DNA of 40,787 nucleotides from Catenibacterium mitsuoka_A (GCF_964259225.1 NZ_CAXVKN010000011.1); one strand, 5' to 3'. Shown: positions 7,993-16,027, numbered from the stretch's first letter. Translations and numbers: made by a program. The notes: generated by a model from the letters alone, not told the origin.

Positions 7993-8823
7993 ATGAAAAG
8001 AAAAATTGTGGCTGACTCATCTTGTGATATGTGGGAATTAAATGGCGTAGATTTTGCGGTAGCACCGCTCACTATTTCTACTGATAATAAGCACTATGTA
8101 GATAATCAGGAACTAGATGTTCATTTGATGTCTGAAGAGCTTGCAAGCTATAAAGGCACATCACATACTGCATGTCCAAGTGTAGGGTCTTGGTTAGATT
8201 GTTATGAAGGATATGATGAAGTATTCGTTATTACTTTAACTGGTTCTATGTCTGGCACTTATAACTCTGCCATGACAGCCAAAGGTATTTATGAAGAAGA
8301 AAATGATAATGTAAAGGTCCATGTATTTGACAGTTTATCTACAGGTCCTGAAATGAGATTACTTATTGAAAAATTAAAAGAAATGATTGAAGAAGATCTA
8401 CCATTTGAAGAAATTGTAGAAAAAGGACAGGACTACTTAAAACATACTAGATTATTCTTCGCATTAAAATCATTACATAACTTTGCGATGAATGGACGTG
8501 TAAATAAAGCAGTTGCTTCTGCGATTGGTGTATTAAATATTTCTATTTTCGCAACAGCCAGTGAAGAAGGTACTATCCAGCAGATCAGTAAATGTCGTGG
8601 TGAAAAGAAAGTTGTAAGATCTATGATTGAACATCTTGAAAATGCTGGATACCATGGTGGTAAGGTACGTATCTCACATGCAAATAATTTAAAACTTGCA
8701 CATAATGTCAGAGATAAGATTTTAGAACTTTATCCACATGCAGATATTATTGTATATCCAATGGGTGGTCTATGTACTTATTATGCTGAAATAGGTGGAC
8801 TACTTGTAGGGTGTGAATGTTAA
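7993..8823 (+). CDS. DegV-family fatty-acid-binding protein
   Basis: A 276-aa DegV-fold protein. It shows IVADSSCD at the N-terminus, the ligand-loop TGSMSGTYNSA, VFDSLSTGPEM and FALKSLHNFAMNGRV. DegV/FakB proteins hold a single fatty acid; FakB proteins present it to the kinase FakA for entry into phospholipid. No fakA gene is in this window, so whether this one feeds FakA is open. GGGAGG precedes the ATG. It has its own promoter and terminator. A lipid-related role would fit the nearby fatty acid locus, but it is 6 kb away and separately transcribed. Confidence 0.88.
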   Translation: MKRKIVADSSCDMWELNGVDFAVAPLTISTDNKHYVDNQELDVHLMSEELASYKGTSHTACPSVGSWLDCYEGYDEVFVITLTGSMSGTYNSAMTAKGIYEEENDNVKVHVFDSLSTGPEMRLLIEKLKEMIEEDLPFEEIVEKGQDYLKHTRLFFALKSLHNFAMNGRVNKAVASAIGVLNISIFATASEEGTIQQISKCRGEKKVVRSMIEHLENAGYHGGKVRISHANNLKLAHNVRDKILELYPHADIIVYPMGGLCTYYAEIGGLLVGCEC

Positions 8824-8847
8824 ACCAGTTGAGAAACTGGTTTTTTT
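8822..8847 (+). terminator. Intrinsic terminator after degV
   Basis: Stem AAACCAGTT (8822-8830) / AACTGGTTT (8835-8843), loop GAGA, then a run of T to 8847. It lies directly upstream of the chromate transporter promoter. Confidence 0.9.
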
Positions 8848-8860
8848 CATACCTAAAATG

Positions 8861-8882
8861 TATAATACAGGACATAGGAAGG
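8861..8882 (+). promoter_or_regulatory. -10 box and ribosome site for the chromate transporter pair
   Basis: A consensus TATAAT at 8861-8866 follows the degV terminator; the position of its -35 falls in the terminator stem (TGGTTT) and is weak. AGGAAGG at 8876-8882 sets the downstream start at the TTG 8891, not at the longer frame that reads back through the terminator. Confidence 0.55.
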
Positions 8883-8890
8883 TGAATACT

Positions 8891-9439
8891 TTGAAGAATA
8901 AATTAGTGAAGCTATTCTTTTCTACTCTCTACTTAAGTGCTTTTACTTTTGGAGGTGGATATGTCATCGTCTCTTTAATGAGAAAGAAGTTTGTGGATGA
9001 ATACAACTGGATTGATGAAGATGAGATGTTAGATTTAGTCGCTATTGCACAAAGTGCACCAGGACCTATTGCGGTCAATGGGGCTATTGTAGTTGGATAT
9101 AAGATGGCTGGACTGCTAGGAATATTCATCTCAGTACTAGCCACAATTATTCCTCCTTTTGTAATCATATCTGTCATTTCTGTCTTTTATGAAATATTTA
9201 AGACTAATCTGATTGTATCTCTTATGTTAGAAGGGATGCAGGCAGGAGTAGGCGCAGTTATTGCATCTGTATGCTTCGAAATGGGTAGTGGGCTGTTAAA
9301 AGAGAAAAATAAGCTTTATCCTGTTATTATGATTGGGGCTTTTATCGCCAATTATATATTCAATATCAATGTTATGATTGTGATACTCATCTGTATCATG
9401 ATTGGATTACTTTATTCTATGAAAGGAGTACAGTCATGA
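8891..9439 (+). CDS. Chromate transporter family protein, first half
   Basis: A 182-aa single-domain member of the CHR (ChrA) transporter family, with about five to six membrane segments. The family signature FTFGGGYVIVSLM appears near the N-terminus, and AQSAPGPIAVNGAIVVGYK is the conserved proline-glycine block. I chose TTG at 8891 because AGGAAGG lies just ahead and the longer frame (from 8813) would run through the degV stop and terminator. The stop overlaps the next gene (ATGA). Paired single-domain CHR proteins are thought to form one transporter of opposed halves. The natural substrate here may not be chromate. Confidence 0.87.
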   Translation: MKNKLVKLFFSTLYLSAFTFGGGYVIVSLMRKKFVDEYNWIDEDEMLDLVAIAQSAPGPIAVNGAIVVGYKMAGLLGIFISVLATIIPPFVIISVISVFYEIFKTNLIVSLMLEGMQAGVGAVIASVCFEMGSGLLKEKNKLYPVIMIGAFIANYIFNINVMIVILICIMIGLLYSMKGVQS

Positions 9440-9981
9440 TTTATCTACAATTATTCTTAAGTTTCTTGCAGGTTGGTGCATTTAGTTTTGGTGGTGGTTA
9501 TGCAGCTATGCCGCTTATTAAGCAGCAGGTGATTACAGCCCATCATTGGTTATCTGTCTCTGAATTCACTGATCTTATATCTATTTCACAGATGACACCT
9601 GGCCCTATTGCCGTCAATTCAGCAACTTTTGTAGGAATCAAGATTGCTGGTATTCCTGGCGCAATATGTGCCACTATTGGCTGTGTATTACCTTCATGTA
9701 TTATTGTAGGTATTATCAGTTATTTCTATCTCAAATATCGACATATGGATAAATTACAGAGTGTCTTAAAGATGTTAAGACCAGCCGTTGTCGCATTAAT
9801 TGCGACTGCAGGTGTCTCTATTCTTACCACTGCTTTCTTTGGTGAAAGCTTCAATACATTTAAGATCCATCTTGTAGTGATATTTGGTATATGTGTTATA
9901 TTACTTACTAAGTATAAATGGGATCCTATTCTTGTTATGCTCCTTGCTGGAGTTATGAATACAATTTATTACTTTATTTAA
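9436..9981 (+). CDS. Chromate transporter family protein, second half
   Basis: A 181-aa single-domain CHR protein, homologous to its upstream neighbour: FSFGGGYAAMPLI and SQMTPGPIAVNSATFVG are the same two signatures. About five to six hydrophobic segments. It starts in a 4-bp overlap with the first half, which supports equal production and a heteromeric complex. A strong terminator follows. Chromate efflux is known for the family, but gut anaerobes carry these genes widely, and a sulfate- or other oxyanion-related role is possible. Confidence 0.88.
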   Translation: MIYLQLFLSFLQVGAFSFGGGYAAMPLIKQQVITAHHWLSVSEFTDLISISQMTPGPIAVNSATFVGIKIAGIPGAICATIGCVLPSCIIVGIISYFYLKYRHMDKLQSVLKMLRPAVVALIATAGVSILTTAFFGESFNTFKIHLVVIFGICVILLTKYKWDPILVMLLAGVMNTIYYFI

Positions 9982-10005
9982 AAAACGACCGCGAGGTCGT
10001 TTTCT
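9981..10005. terminator. Bidirectional intrinsic terminator
   Basis: Stem AAAACGACC (9982-9990) / GGTCGTTTT (9995-10003), loop GCGA, between the convergent chromate transporter and ABC transporter genes. Confidence 0.88.
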
Positions 10006-11738
10006 TATTTCATTAATTCCTGTGTATGTACAAGTTGTGCATAAGCACCATTACTTTCTAATAATTCATGATGCGTTCCTAGTTCAATGATTCTTCCTTC
10101 ATCAATAACCGCAATACGATCTGCATTCTTAACTGTAGATAAACGATGCGCAATCACAATAGTAGTACGTCCCTGTGATAACTTATCAAATGTTTCCTGA
10201 ATCTTAGCTTCAGTGACACTATCTAATGCACTTGTAGCTTCATCTAGAATAAGTACTGGTGGATTCTTTAAGAAGATTCTTGCGATAGAGATACGTTGTT
10301 TCTGTCCACCAGATAATAATACACCACGTTCTCCTACATTAGTTTCAAATCCATCAGGCATTTCCATGATATCATCATAGATTTCTGCGAGTTTTGCAGC
10401 TTCAATGATATCTTCCATTGTCGCATCTAATTTACCATAACGGATATTTTCCGCAATACTATCCGCAAACAAGAAGACATCCTGTGAGACTACACCAATA
10501 TTGTTGTGTAATGATGTTTGAGTCACATCTCTGACATCATGACCATCTACTAAGATAGCCCCTTTAGTCACATCATAGAATCTAGGAATCAACTGAGATA
10601 AAGTAGTTTTACCTCCTCCTGAAGATCCTACTAACGCAACTGTTTCACCTGGATGAATATGTAAATCAATATCTGTTAAGATATTTCTATCTTCTTCATA
10701 CGCAAAGCTGACATGATCAATATCAATCTGTCCAGATACATTTGTAAGTTCTTTTGCATCCGGACGATCTTCTAATTGAGGTTTTGTGTTAAGTAGTTCT
10801 ACAAAACGATGAAGTCCTGCAGTTCCATTCGCAAATAATTCCGAAAAATTAGATAACTTACGTACTGGATTCACAAATGTAGAGACATATAAACTAAAAG
10901 TAATAAGATCAATGGTATCCATCTTGCCCTGCATAATAAGAGCACCACCTACCGCAATAACGATAAGTGATAATGTACACATAAAGAATTCCATAATCGC
11001 ATTAAAGCGACCCATAGCTTTATGGAACTGTTTCTTAGATGTTTTATATGTATCATTGGATGTATTGAACTTCTGTTGTTCGATTGTTTCATTCGCAAAA
11101 GCCTTGGCTGTTTTCATACCAGTGAGTCCTGATTCGATATCAGTATTAATGACTGCAACCTTCTGTTTAACGCGAATTGAAGCTTCACTCATAGAGTGAC
11201 GTGATTTCCATACTACAAGTATGAAAATAGGAATCATAATCGCAATAACTAAAGCTAAACGCCATTCAATTGTAAACATGATAATAATAGAACCAATAAT
11301 AGTCACAGTAGAGATGAATAAGTCTTCTGGTCCATGATGTGCAAGTTCTGTGATATCAAATAAATCAGTCGTTAAACGGCTCATTAACTGTCCAATACGA
11401 TTATTATCAAAATAACCATAACTTAATGACTGCATATGTTCAAATAAGTCTTTACGCATATCTGCTTCTACAAGAATACCAAATGTATGCCCATAATAAC
11501 AAATTATATAAGTAAAGAATGAACGCACTAAATAAGCCAATAAGAAAATAATCATAACCATCCAGAATGTCTTATAAATACTATTTGGTAGTAATGTATA
11601 CATACACCATCTAGAGACAAATGGAAAAGCGAGATCAATTAAAGAAATCATTAACGCACATGCAAGGTCTAAAAAGAATAGACGACGATGTGGTTTAAAG
11701 TAAGATATAAATGTTTGAAAATCAGTTTTTTGTTTCAT
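10005..11738 (-). CDS. ABC exporter half-transporter (membrane domain fused to ATPase)
   Basis: A 577-aa type IV ABC exporter half. Residues 1-310 form a six-segment membrane domain (coupling-type sequence DLFEHMQSLSYGYFDNNRIGQLMSRLTTDL). Residues 335-577 are the ATPase, with Walker A LVGSSGGGKTT, signature LLSGGQKQRIS, Walker B LILDEATSALD and switch IAHRLST. All catalytic residues are intact. It resembles the MsbA/YheI/LmrA multidrug and lipid exporters and would work as a homodimer unless its partner is elsewhere. GGGAGGATC precedes the ATG. It lies 38 bp downstream of a HAD phosphatase gene and may share its transcript. The substrate is unknown. Confidence 0.93.
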   Translation of the reverse strand: MKQKTDFQTFISYFKPHRRLFFLDLACALMISLIDLAFPFVSRWCMYTLLPNSIYKTFWMVMIIFLLAYLVRSFFTYIICYYGHTFGILVEADMRKDLFEHMQSLSYGYFDNNRIGQLMSRLTTDLFDITELAHHGPEDLFISTVTIIGSIIIMFTIEWRLALVIAIMIPIFILVVWKSRHSMSEASIRVKQKVAVINTDIESGLTGMKTAKAFANETIEQQKFNTSNDTYKTSKKQFHKAMGRFNAIMEFFMCTLSLIVIAVGGALIMQGKMDTIDLITFSLYVSTFVNPVRKLSNFSELFANGTAGLHRFVELLNTKPQLEDRPDAKELTNVSGQIDIDHVSFAYEEDRNILTDIDLHIHPGETVALVGSSGGGKTTLSQLIPRFYDVTKGAILVDGHDVRDVTQTSLHNNIGVVSQDVFLFADSIAENIRYGKLDATMEDIIEAAKLAEIYDDIMEMPDGFETNVGERGVLLSGGQKQRISIARIFLKNPPVLILDEATSALDSVTEAKIQETFDKLSQGRTTIVIAHRLSTVKNADRIAVIDEGRIIELGTHHELLESNGAYAQLVHTQELMK

Positions 11739-11776
11739 AGTGATCCTCCCTCGGATTATTATGCCATATTTTAAAC

Positions 11777-12538
11777 TTAAAGTAACTCATAATGTTTCAA
11801 AGCTTTATAGATTCCTTCATTGTCCACTGTATCAGTGATATAAGTTGCTTTTTCTTTTAAGACATCCACACCATTTCCCATCGCTATGCGTTGTCCTACT
11901 TCTCTAAACATGGCTTGATCATTATAGCCATCACCAAAGGCATAGGCATCCTCTTTAGTGAGTGAGAAGTGTTCTATTATATACTTGATTGCATGTCCTT
12001 TATCAAAAACAAGAGTAGATGTATCACATGAACCTGTACCACCATGATCATTAATAATTCGATCATCTTTAAACGCTTCTATCATCGCATCTCTCTTTTC
12101 TAACGTGTCATAGAAAAAGTCACATGTATAATAAGTTCCTCCTTCATCTTTAATATGTTCTTCACCATATTCTTTCTTTACATGTGTGAGTACATCTCCT
12201 TCTAGATGATAAGGAGTAGAGAATGTATCAGAGACAAACAGTCCTCCACATTCTAAAGTATCTAACTTATGCTTAAGGATATCTACTTCATCTTGTGTAA
12301 ATGGAACACCATGAAGTTTTTCACCCCTATAACTGATATAACGCCCATTACAAGAAATAATACCTGAAACCAGTTTTCCAAAAAGATTCTCTGCATAATA
12401 AGGTGCACGTCCTGTACAAACAAATGTATCATACCCCTTCTCTTTTAATACTTCTAACGCTTTCTTATTAGATTCTGGAATATGTCCATGAATAGCCAAT
12501 GTACCATCGATATCAAAAAATAATACTTTTCTCATCAT
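11777..12538 (-). CDS. HAD-superfamily Cof-type sugar-phosphate phosphatase
   Basis: A 253-aa Cof/YidA-type HAD hydrolase. Motif I FFDIDGTL carries the nucleophile Asp. VCTGRAPYYA is motif II, and FGDGYNDQAMF with AMGNG is motif IV. The C2 cap lies between. I chose the ATG at 12538 (or the adjacent 12535) because GGGAGG precedes both and motif I should lie at the very N-terminus; the longer upstream frame reads through a separate small gene and a terminator. Substrates are usually sugar or nucleotide phosphates or FMN-like compounds. Confidence 0.9.
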   Translation of the reverse strand: MMRKVLFFDIDGTLAIHGHIPESNKKALEVLKEKGYDTFVCTGRAPYYAENLFGKLVSGIISCNGRYISYRGEKLHGVPFTQDEVDILKHKLDTLECGGLFVSDTFSTPYHLEGDVLTHVKKEYGEEHIKDEGGTYYTCDFFYDTLEKRDAMIEAFKDDRIINDHGGTGSCDTSTLVFDKGHAIKYIIEHFSLTKEDAYAFGDGYNDQAMFREVGQRIAMGNGVDVLKEKATYITDTVDNEGIYKALKHYELL

Positions 12539-12563
12539 ATAGTCCTCCCTTGTATCCATTCTA

Positions 12564-12600
12564 TCAAAAAAATCAGAAGAGATTAATGTCCCTTCTGATT
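12564..12600 (-). terminator. Intrinsic terminator after the 36-aa peptide gene
   Basis: AATCAGAAG (12571-12579) pairs with CTTCTGATT (12592-12600). On the minus strand it is followed by a run of seven T. It ends the small upstream transcript and insulates the HAD gene. Confidence 0.85.
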
Positions 12601-12693
12601 TCTGTATGCATAATATTTTAATTGTGTCTTCACTTTTTGACTGATACATACAAATCCAAGTGAACACAAAGTCACAAGTATATCTCTCATCAT
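12583..12693 (-). CDS. 36-aa membrane peptide, unannotated small gene
   Basis: A 36-codon reading frame starting MMRDILVTLCSLGFVC, with a hydrophobic stretch (about residues 5-17), then a basic polar tail (QKVKTQLKYYAYRNQKGH). It has every sign of a real gene: AGGAGG 7 nt before the ATG, a TTGCAT-17-TATAGT promoter, an inverted-repeat operator between promoter and ribosome site, and a terminator that overlaps its stop. I do not recognise the family. A single membrane span with a positive C-terminus would fit a membrane-acting regulator or a small toxin-like peptide, but no function can be assigned. Confidence 0.65.
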   Translation of the reverse strand: MMRDILVTLCSLGFVCISQKVKTQLKYYAYRNQKGH

Positions 12694-12705
12694 ATGTATA
12701 CCTCC

Positions 12706-12750
12706 TAGTTAGTACACACTAACTATATACAATTTAAGAGAAATATGCAA
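12706..12750 (-). promoter_or_regulatory. Promoter with TAGTTAGT-type operator for the 36-aa peptide gene
   Basis: Minus-strand promoter TTGCAT (12745-12750), 17-nt spacer, TATAGT (12722-12727). A perfect repeat TAGTTAGT (12706-12713) / ACTAACTA (12718-12725), centre ACAC, overlaps the -10 and the start point. TTAGT-N-ACTAA palindromes are typical of TetR-type operators; the regulator is not identified in this window. Confidence 0.7.
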
Positions 12751-12755
12751 ATGAT

Positions 12756-14069
12756 TTATCTTGTATAGATTGTGCAGTCTGACATATGTGTGTCTTCTTC
12801 CTGTAGATGATAGATAATCTGACTCACTACATAATAACCATTATTCACAAAGATTTCGATAACACCTTCATCGTAATAGATTTCTAAATCACACTGACCA
12901 TTTAATACAGGTGTTTTATGAATATTGTATAGTTCATAATTATTCACAGATACAGCTGTACGATCTACGACTAACTGATCATCAACATAAGAAATCTTAA
13001 CACCACCTAAAATAATTGTTTCATTGTCTTCTAGTGTTGTTTTCATTAAGAAAGGTTCATCAAAATCAATAGTATCTGTTGTATGCACAAATGTATTCTT
13101 AATTAATGGATGTACATCCTGATAAACATGCCCGTCTTTACAAGAAAGATGACGTGGCATTGTGAATAAACCAATCCATTCTTCACCTTCTAAGACTTCC
13201 TTCATTCTCATCCATCCTAAAATAGTACGTTTATTGTTTTCATCTAAGAATGTCTGAGGAGCATAGAAATCAAAGCCATAGTCAATAAACATAAGGTCTC
13301 CCGCCTTAGACATTGTACATGTTTCTTCATCAAAGTTGACTGGCATAATAGCCGCATTACTATTAGGACGTGGATAACCATCTAAGTTTTCAGGTGAGAA
13401 GACTAAGAAGTACTGTCCATCTAATTCAAATAGATCTGGACATTCCCACATGTTTCCAATTGAAGAATCGACGAATCTATTCTTATAAGTAAATGTCATT
13501 CCGTCTTCACTTTCGTAGAATAATACTTCTCCATCAAAATCATCCCCATTTGGAACCTTACTTCCTAGGATCATATAAACATGTCCATTCTTACCTAACC
13601 AGACTTTAGGATCTCTTGTATGCTGATCATGTCCTAAAGAAGAATCAGTAATCACATCAACAACCTGGTATTTAGATTCTTTGTTGTTGAAGTGGTAACC
13701 ATCTTCACTGATTAATAATGCCTGTGATGCAATGAGATCATCTTTAATAAGTGGCTTATGGATATATTCAGGATTTTCAATACCATACTTAATGGCAGTG
13801 TAATATAAATACATCTTACCATTGTAGTTAAGTGCTGAACCTGAGAAGATTCCATTTCTGTCATAATCCTTAGAAGGATATAAAGCGATTGGGAGATGCT
13901 TAAATGTCTGGAAATCCTTAGTGACTGCATGTCCCCAATGCATTGTGCCCCATGATGTATCATATGGGAAATGCTGGTAGAAGATATGATATTCTCCATT
14001 AAAATAAGTTAGCCCATTAGGATCATTGATCCAGTTTCTAGGTGCTGTAAAGTGTATTTTTGGTCTCAT
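12756..14069 (-). CDS. Glycoside hydrolase family 32 (sucrose/fructan hydrolase)
   Basis: A 437-aa GH32 enzyme. The nucleophile motif WINDPNG lies at residues 13-19, the transition-state motif RDPKVW about residue 150, and the acid/base motif WECPDLFEL about residue 205. A five-bladed propeller domain and a short C-terminal beta-sandwich follow. GH32 enzymes release fructose from sucrose, sucrose-6-phosphate or fructans. There is no signal peptide, so it is cytoplasmic, which favours sucrose-6-phosphate or imported oligofructose. No PTS or sugar transporter gene is adjacent, so the uptake route is not visible here. GGAGGAA precedes the ATG. The N-terminus begins unusually close to the catalytic motif. 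Confidence 0.93.
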   Translation of the reverse strand: MRPKIHFTAPRNWINDPNGLTYFNGEYHIFYQHFPYDTSWGTMHWGHAVTKDFQTFKHLPIALYPSKDYDRNGIFSGSALNYNGKMYLYYTAIKYGIENPEYIHKPLIKDDLIASQALLISEDGYHFNNKESKYQVVDVITDSSLGHDQHTRDPKVWLGKNGHVYMILGSKVPNGDDFDGEVLFYESEDGMTFTYKNRFVDSSIGNMWECPDLFELDGQYFLVFSPENLDGYPRPNSNAAIMPVNFDEETCTMSKAGDLMFIDYGFDFYAPQTFLDENNKRTILGWMRMKEVLEGEEWIGLFTMPRHLSCKDGHVYQDVHPLIKNTFVHTTDTIDFDEPFLMKTTLEDNETIILGGVKISYVDDQLVVDRTAVSVNNYELYNIHKTPVLNGQCDLEIYYDEGVIEIFVNNGYYVVSQIIYHLQEEDTHMSDCTIYTR

Positions 14070-14094
14070 TCTATTATTCCTCCATCACTATCTT

Positions 14095-14122
14095 ATTATA
14101 ATGAAATCGGTCACATATTCAA
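14095..14122 (-). promoter_or_regulatory. Promoter of the GH32 gene
   Basis: On the minus strand: TTGAAT (14117-14122), 16-nt spacer, TATAAT (14095-14100). It leaves about 20 nt of leader before the ATG. Confidence 0.7.
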
Positions 14123-14151
14123 CAAAAAAAGAAGTACTTGTTGTACTTCTT
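14122..14151 (-). terminator. Intrinsic terminator after the histidine phosphatase gene
   Basis: Stem AAGAAGTAC / GTACTTCTT (14129-14137 and 14143-14151), 5-nt loop, with a T tail on the minus strand. It abuts the GH32 promoter. Confidence 0.88.
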
Positions 14152-14686
14152 AATACTCATACTTCTTTAATTCGCAGTTTTTTATACCAAAGGCAGAAAA
14201 ATCATCATTAGTCATATCATGGAAATAAGATTCAATAATACGCGAAATACCATTATGGGCAACTAAAAGATAAACATGCTGATCATCCTTCTTCACATCA
14301 TCTAATAAACTATAGATACGATGAGCAAGATGCAACATTGTTTCTCCTCCTTCAAAAGAGTTCACAAAACATGTCTTTGCCTGTTTGAATTCTTCTCCAT
14401 CTCTAGGTGTAGATTCATATTTCCCAAAGTTCTGTTCCTTAAGTCTTAATTCTTCTCTTGCTGGTATACCTGTTACTTCAGATATATGTAAGGCAGTATC
14501 CTTTGCACGACTAAGTGGTGAATAGAGAATTTGATCTATATGGATATGATGTTCCTTAATATAATATCCAAGTTCTATAGCCTGCTTATGTCCTAATTCT
14601 GTTAAGGCAATGTCCGTTGCCCCACAGATCTTATTTTCTACATTCCAAATTGTCTGACCATGGCGTGTAAAATAGAAATGCCCCAT
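14150..14686 (-). CDS. Histidine phosphatase family protein (phosphoglycerate mutase-like)
   Basis: A 178-aa histidine phosphatase. The catalytic RHGQTIWN lies at residues 8-15, YSPLSRAKDTA gives the second arginine, the proton-donor Glu falls in the middle (LKEQNFGKYE), and LLVAHNGI contains the second histidine. The size fits the cofactor-dependent phosphatase branch (GpmB/CobC/PhoE-like) rather than glycolytic GpmA, which is longer. The substrate is unknown. Its ATG overlaps the stop of the glutaredoxin-like gene (TAATG), so the two are coupled. Confidence 0.88.
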   Translation of the reverse strand: MGHFYFTRHGQTIWNVENKICGATDIALTELGHKQAIELGYYIKEHHIHIDQILYSPLSRAKDTALHISEVTGIPAREELRLKEQNFGKYESTPRDGEEFKQAKTCFVNSFEGGETMLHLAHRIYSLLDDVKKDDQHVYLLVAHNGISRIIESYFHDMTNDDFSAFGIKNCELKKYEY

Positions 14687-14964
14687 TATTTTAAAGCCTC
14701 ATCAAAGACACGTTTGAAGTTTGCCTTGATTGAATCAAAATCATCCTGGATTGTACATTCAAAGCACTTCTCTTTTCCAATAAATAAAGAAGGAACTGCA
14801 TAATAATCATAATTTTCAGCTAAAGCGACATTTTCACTTTCTTCAATTTTTTCTATATCCAATGACTGATATGCTTTGTTTTCTGTCATAAGTTCATCCA
14901 TTGCCTTTTTTGCCTTCTGACAAAATGGACATTCTTCTAAATAAAACATTGTGATCTTTTTCAT
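14686..14964 (-). CDS. Glutaredoxin/thioredoxin-like protein
   Basis: A 92-aa thioredoxin-fold protein with a CPFC active site at residues 12-15, the cis-proline motif AVPSLFIG about residue 60, and a C-terminal helix. This is glutaredoxin-domain architecture (NrdH/Grx type) for disulfide reduction in the cytoplasm. It has one further cysteine (KCFECT region contains two). It is first in a two-gene unit with the histidine phosphatase. Confidence 0.85.
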   Translation of the reverse strand: MKKITMFYLEECPFCQKAKKAMDELMTENKAYQSLDIEKIEESENVALAENYDYYAVPSLFIGKEKCFECTIQDDFDSIKANFKRVFDEALK

Positions 14965-14989
14965 ATATATCCCTCACTTTCTTATCTCT

Positions 14990-15018
14990 ATTATTCTCTT
15001 TTTTATGCCATTTATCAA
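14990..15018 (-). promoter_or_regulatory. Promoter of the glutaredoxin-phosphatase unit
   Basis: Minus strand: TTGATA (15013-15018), 17-nt spacer, AATAAT (14990-14995). Confidence 0.6.
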
Positions 15019-15121
15019 CATATTTGACTTAAATGTAAGTGCTTGTTCTATTAGTTTTAATTTCAAACTAGTATATTTGTTGTACAATTATGGCGCTTTT
15101 GTCATATTTATTGCTAATTTA

Positions 15122-15150
15122 TTTGATTTTTAAAATCAAAGGTCTATAAT
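15122..15150 (+). promoter_or_regulatory. Fatty acid operon promoter with FabT-like palindrome
   Basis: TATAAT at 15145-15150 with TTTGAT at 15122-15127, spacer 17. The -35 lies inside a perfect 9-bp-arm palindrome TTTGATTTT-T-AAAATCAAA (15122-15140). TTTGA/TCAAA half-sites are the hallmark of FabT operators in Streptococcus and Enterococcus, although the half-sites here are spaced wider than the classic site. FabT control is inferred from this and from the MarR gene at the operon's far end. Confidence 0.75.
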
Positions 15151-15199
15151 GCAAGTCAAGGAATAGTTTGATATTCCAAGTAGTGAAAAGGAGAATGAT

Positions 15200-15739
15200 A
15201 TGAAATCTAATGTTTCAAATCTAGTCAGAGATGCATTGATGTTAGGGGTTCTCATCTGTTTATCACAGATTTCTGTGGCATTGCCTACAGCTGTTCCTAT
15301 CACATTGCAAACCCTGGCCATCTATCTCATTGCGTGTCTATTGACACCAAATCACGCATTCTATACAGTGCTTTGTTATTTGATTATGGGAGCTATTGGT
15401 CTTCCAGTATTTAGTAATTTCAATAGTGGTATGGGTGCTCTTATAGGTCCAACAGGAGGCTTCTTATTCAGTTTTCCTATTATGGCATTAGTGATGAGTA
15501 CTATTATTACTCATGACCGTTCAGTTAAAGGACATATTCTTGCCATGATTATTGGAACGGCTATTACTTATGGACTTGGAAGTATTTACTTCATGTATAC
15601 AATGAAAGCATCACTTCTAAGTACATTAATGACTTGTGTATTACCATTCTTACTTGGTGATGCACTAAAGATTGCAGTCAGCTGCATGATCGCATTTAAA
15701 TTAGAAAAGATTGTATTAAAAAAGACAGTATTGTCATAA
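15200..15739 (+). CDS. bioY: BioY biotin transporter (S-component)
   Basis: A 179-aa integral membrane protein with six hydrophobic segments and the BioY signatures VALPTAVPITLQTLAIYL and LPVFSNFNSGMGALIGPTGG. BioY binds biotin with high affinity and works with the energising ECF module (EcfA, EcfA', EcfT, not in this window) or alone. AAGGAG precedes the ATG. It opens the fatty acid operon, so biotin uptake is produced together with the biotin-using acetyl-CoA carboxylase. No biotin synthesis genes are seen here. Confidence 0.94.
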   Translation: MKSNVSNLVRDALMLGVLICLSQISVALPTAVPITLQTLAIYLIACLLTPNHAFYTVLCYLIMGAIGLPVFSNFNSGMGALIGPTGGFLFSFPIMALVMSTIITHDRSVKGHILAMIIGTAITYGLGSIYFMYTMKASLLSTLMTCVLPFLLGDALKIAVSCMIAFKLEKIVLKKTVLS

Positions 15740-15752
15740 GGAGGATATAAAC

Positions 15753-15983
15753 ATGACAACATTTGATAAGGTAAAAGATATTATTGTAGATTCACTTAGC
15801 TGTGATGAAGAACAGGTAACATTAGAAGCATCTTTAAAGGATGATCTTGATGCAGATTCATTAGATGCCGTTGAATTAATTATGGCTGTAGAAGATGAAT
15901 TCGATGTACAAATTCCTGATGAAGAAGCCAACAAGATGGCTACTGTAAAGGACATTGTTGATTACTTAGAAGCAAATGCTTAA
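15753..15983 (+). CDS. acpP: Acyl carrier protein
   Basis: A 76-aa acidic four-helix protein with the phosphopantetheine attachment motif DADSLDAVEL; the modified residue is Ser36. It carries the growing acyl chain as a thioester. AAGGAGG is well placed. The order bioY-acpP-accB, at the head of the operon, differs from the streptococcal order, where acpP follows fabH. Confidence 0.97.
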   Translation: MTTFDKVKDIIVDSLSCDEEQVTLEASLKDDLDADSLDAVELIMAVEDEFDVQIPDEEANKMATVKDIVDYLEANA

Positions 15984-15999
15984 TTTTTTAAATAAATAG

Positions 16000-16012
16000 T
16001 TTGAATTTCAAA
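16000..16012 (+). promoter_or_regulatory. FabT-type operator between acpP and accB
   Basis: TTTGAATTTCAAA is a perfect palindrome with TTTGA and TCAAA half-sites separated by three bases, the same geometry as the known streptococcal FabT box. It sits in the 44-bp acpP-accB gap, just upstream of the accB ribosome site. Only a weak promoter (TTGATT 15958-15963, TTAATT 15980-15985) can be suggested. It may be an internal control point like the internal FabT site of Streptococcus pneumoniae. Confidence 0.65.
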
Positions 16013-16027
16013 GAAAGAAGGTTTTCT

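Noticed and set aside
12601..12667. N-terminal extension of the HAD phosphatase (start at 12667)
   Set aside because: The extension crosses a terminator and the separate 36-aa gene in another frame, and the family's catalytic motif should lie at the very N-terminus.
13712..13999. 95-codon frame inside the GH32 gene
   Set aside because: Same strand but a different frame within a strongly supported GH32 gene; no independent ribosome site.
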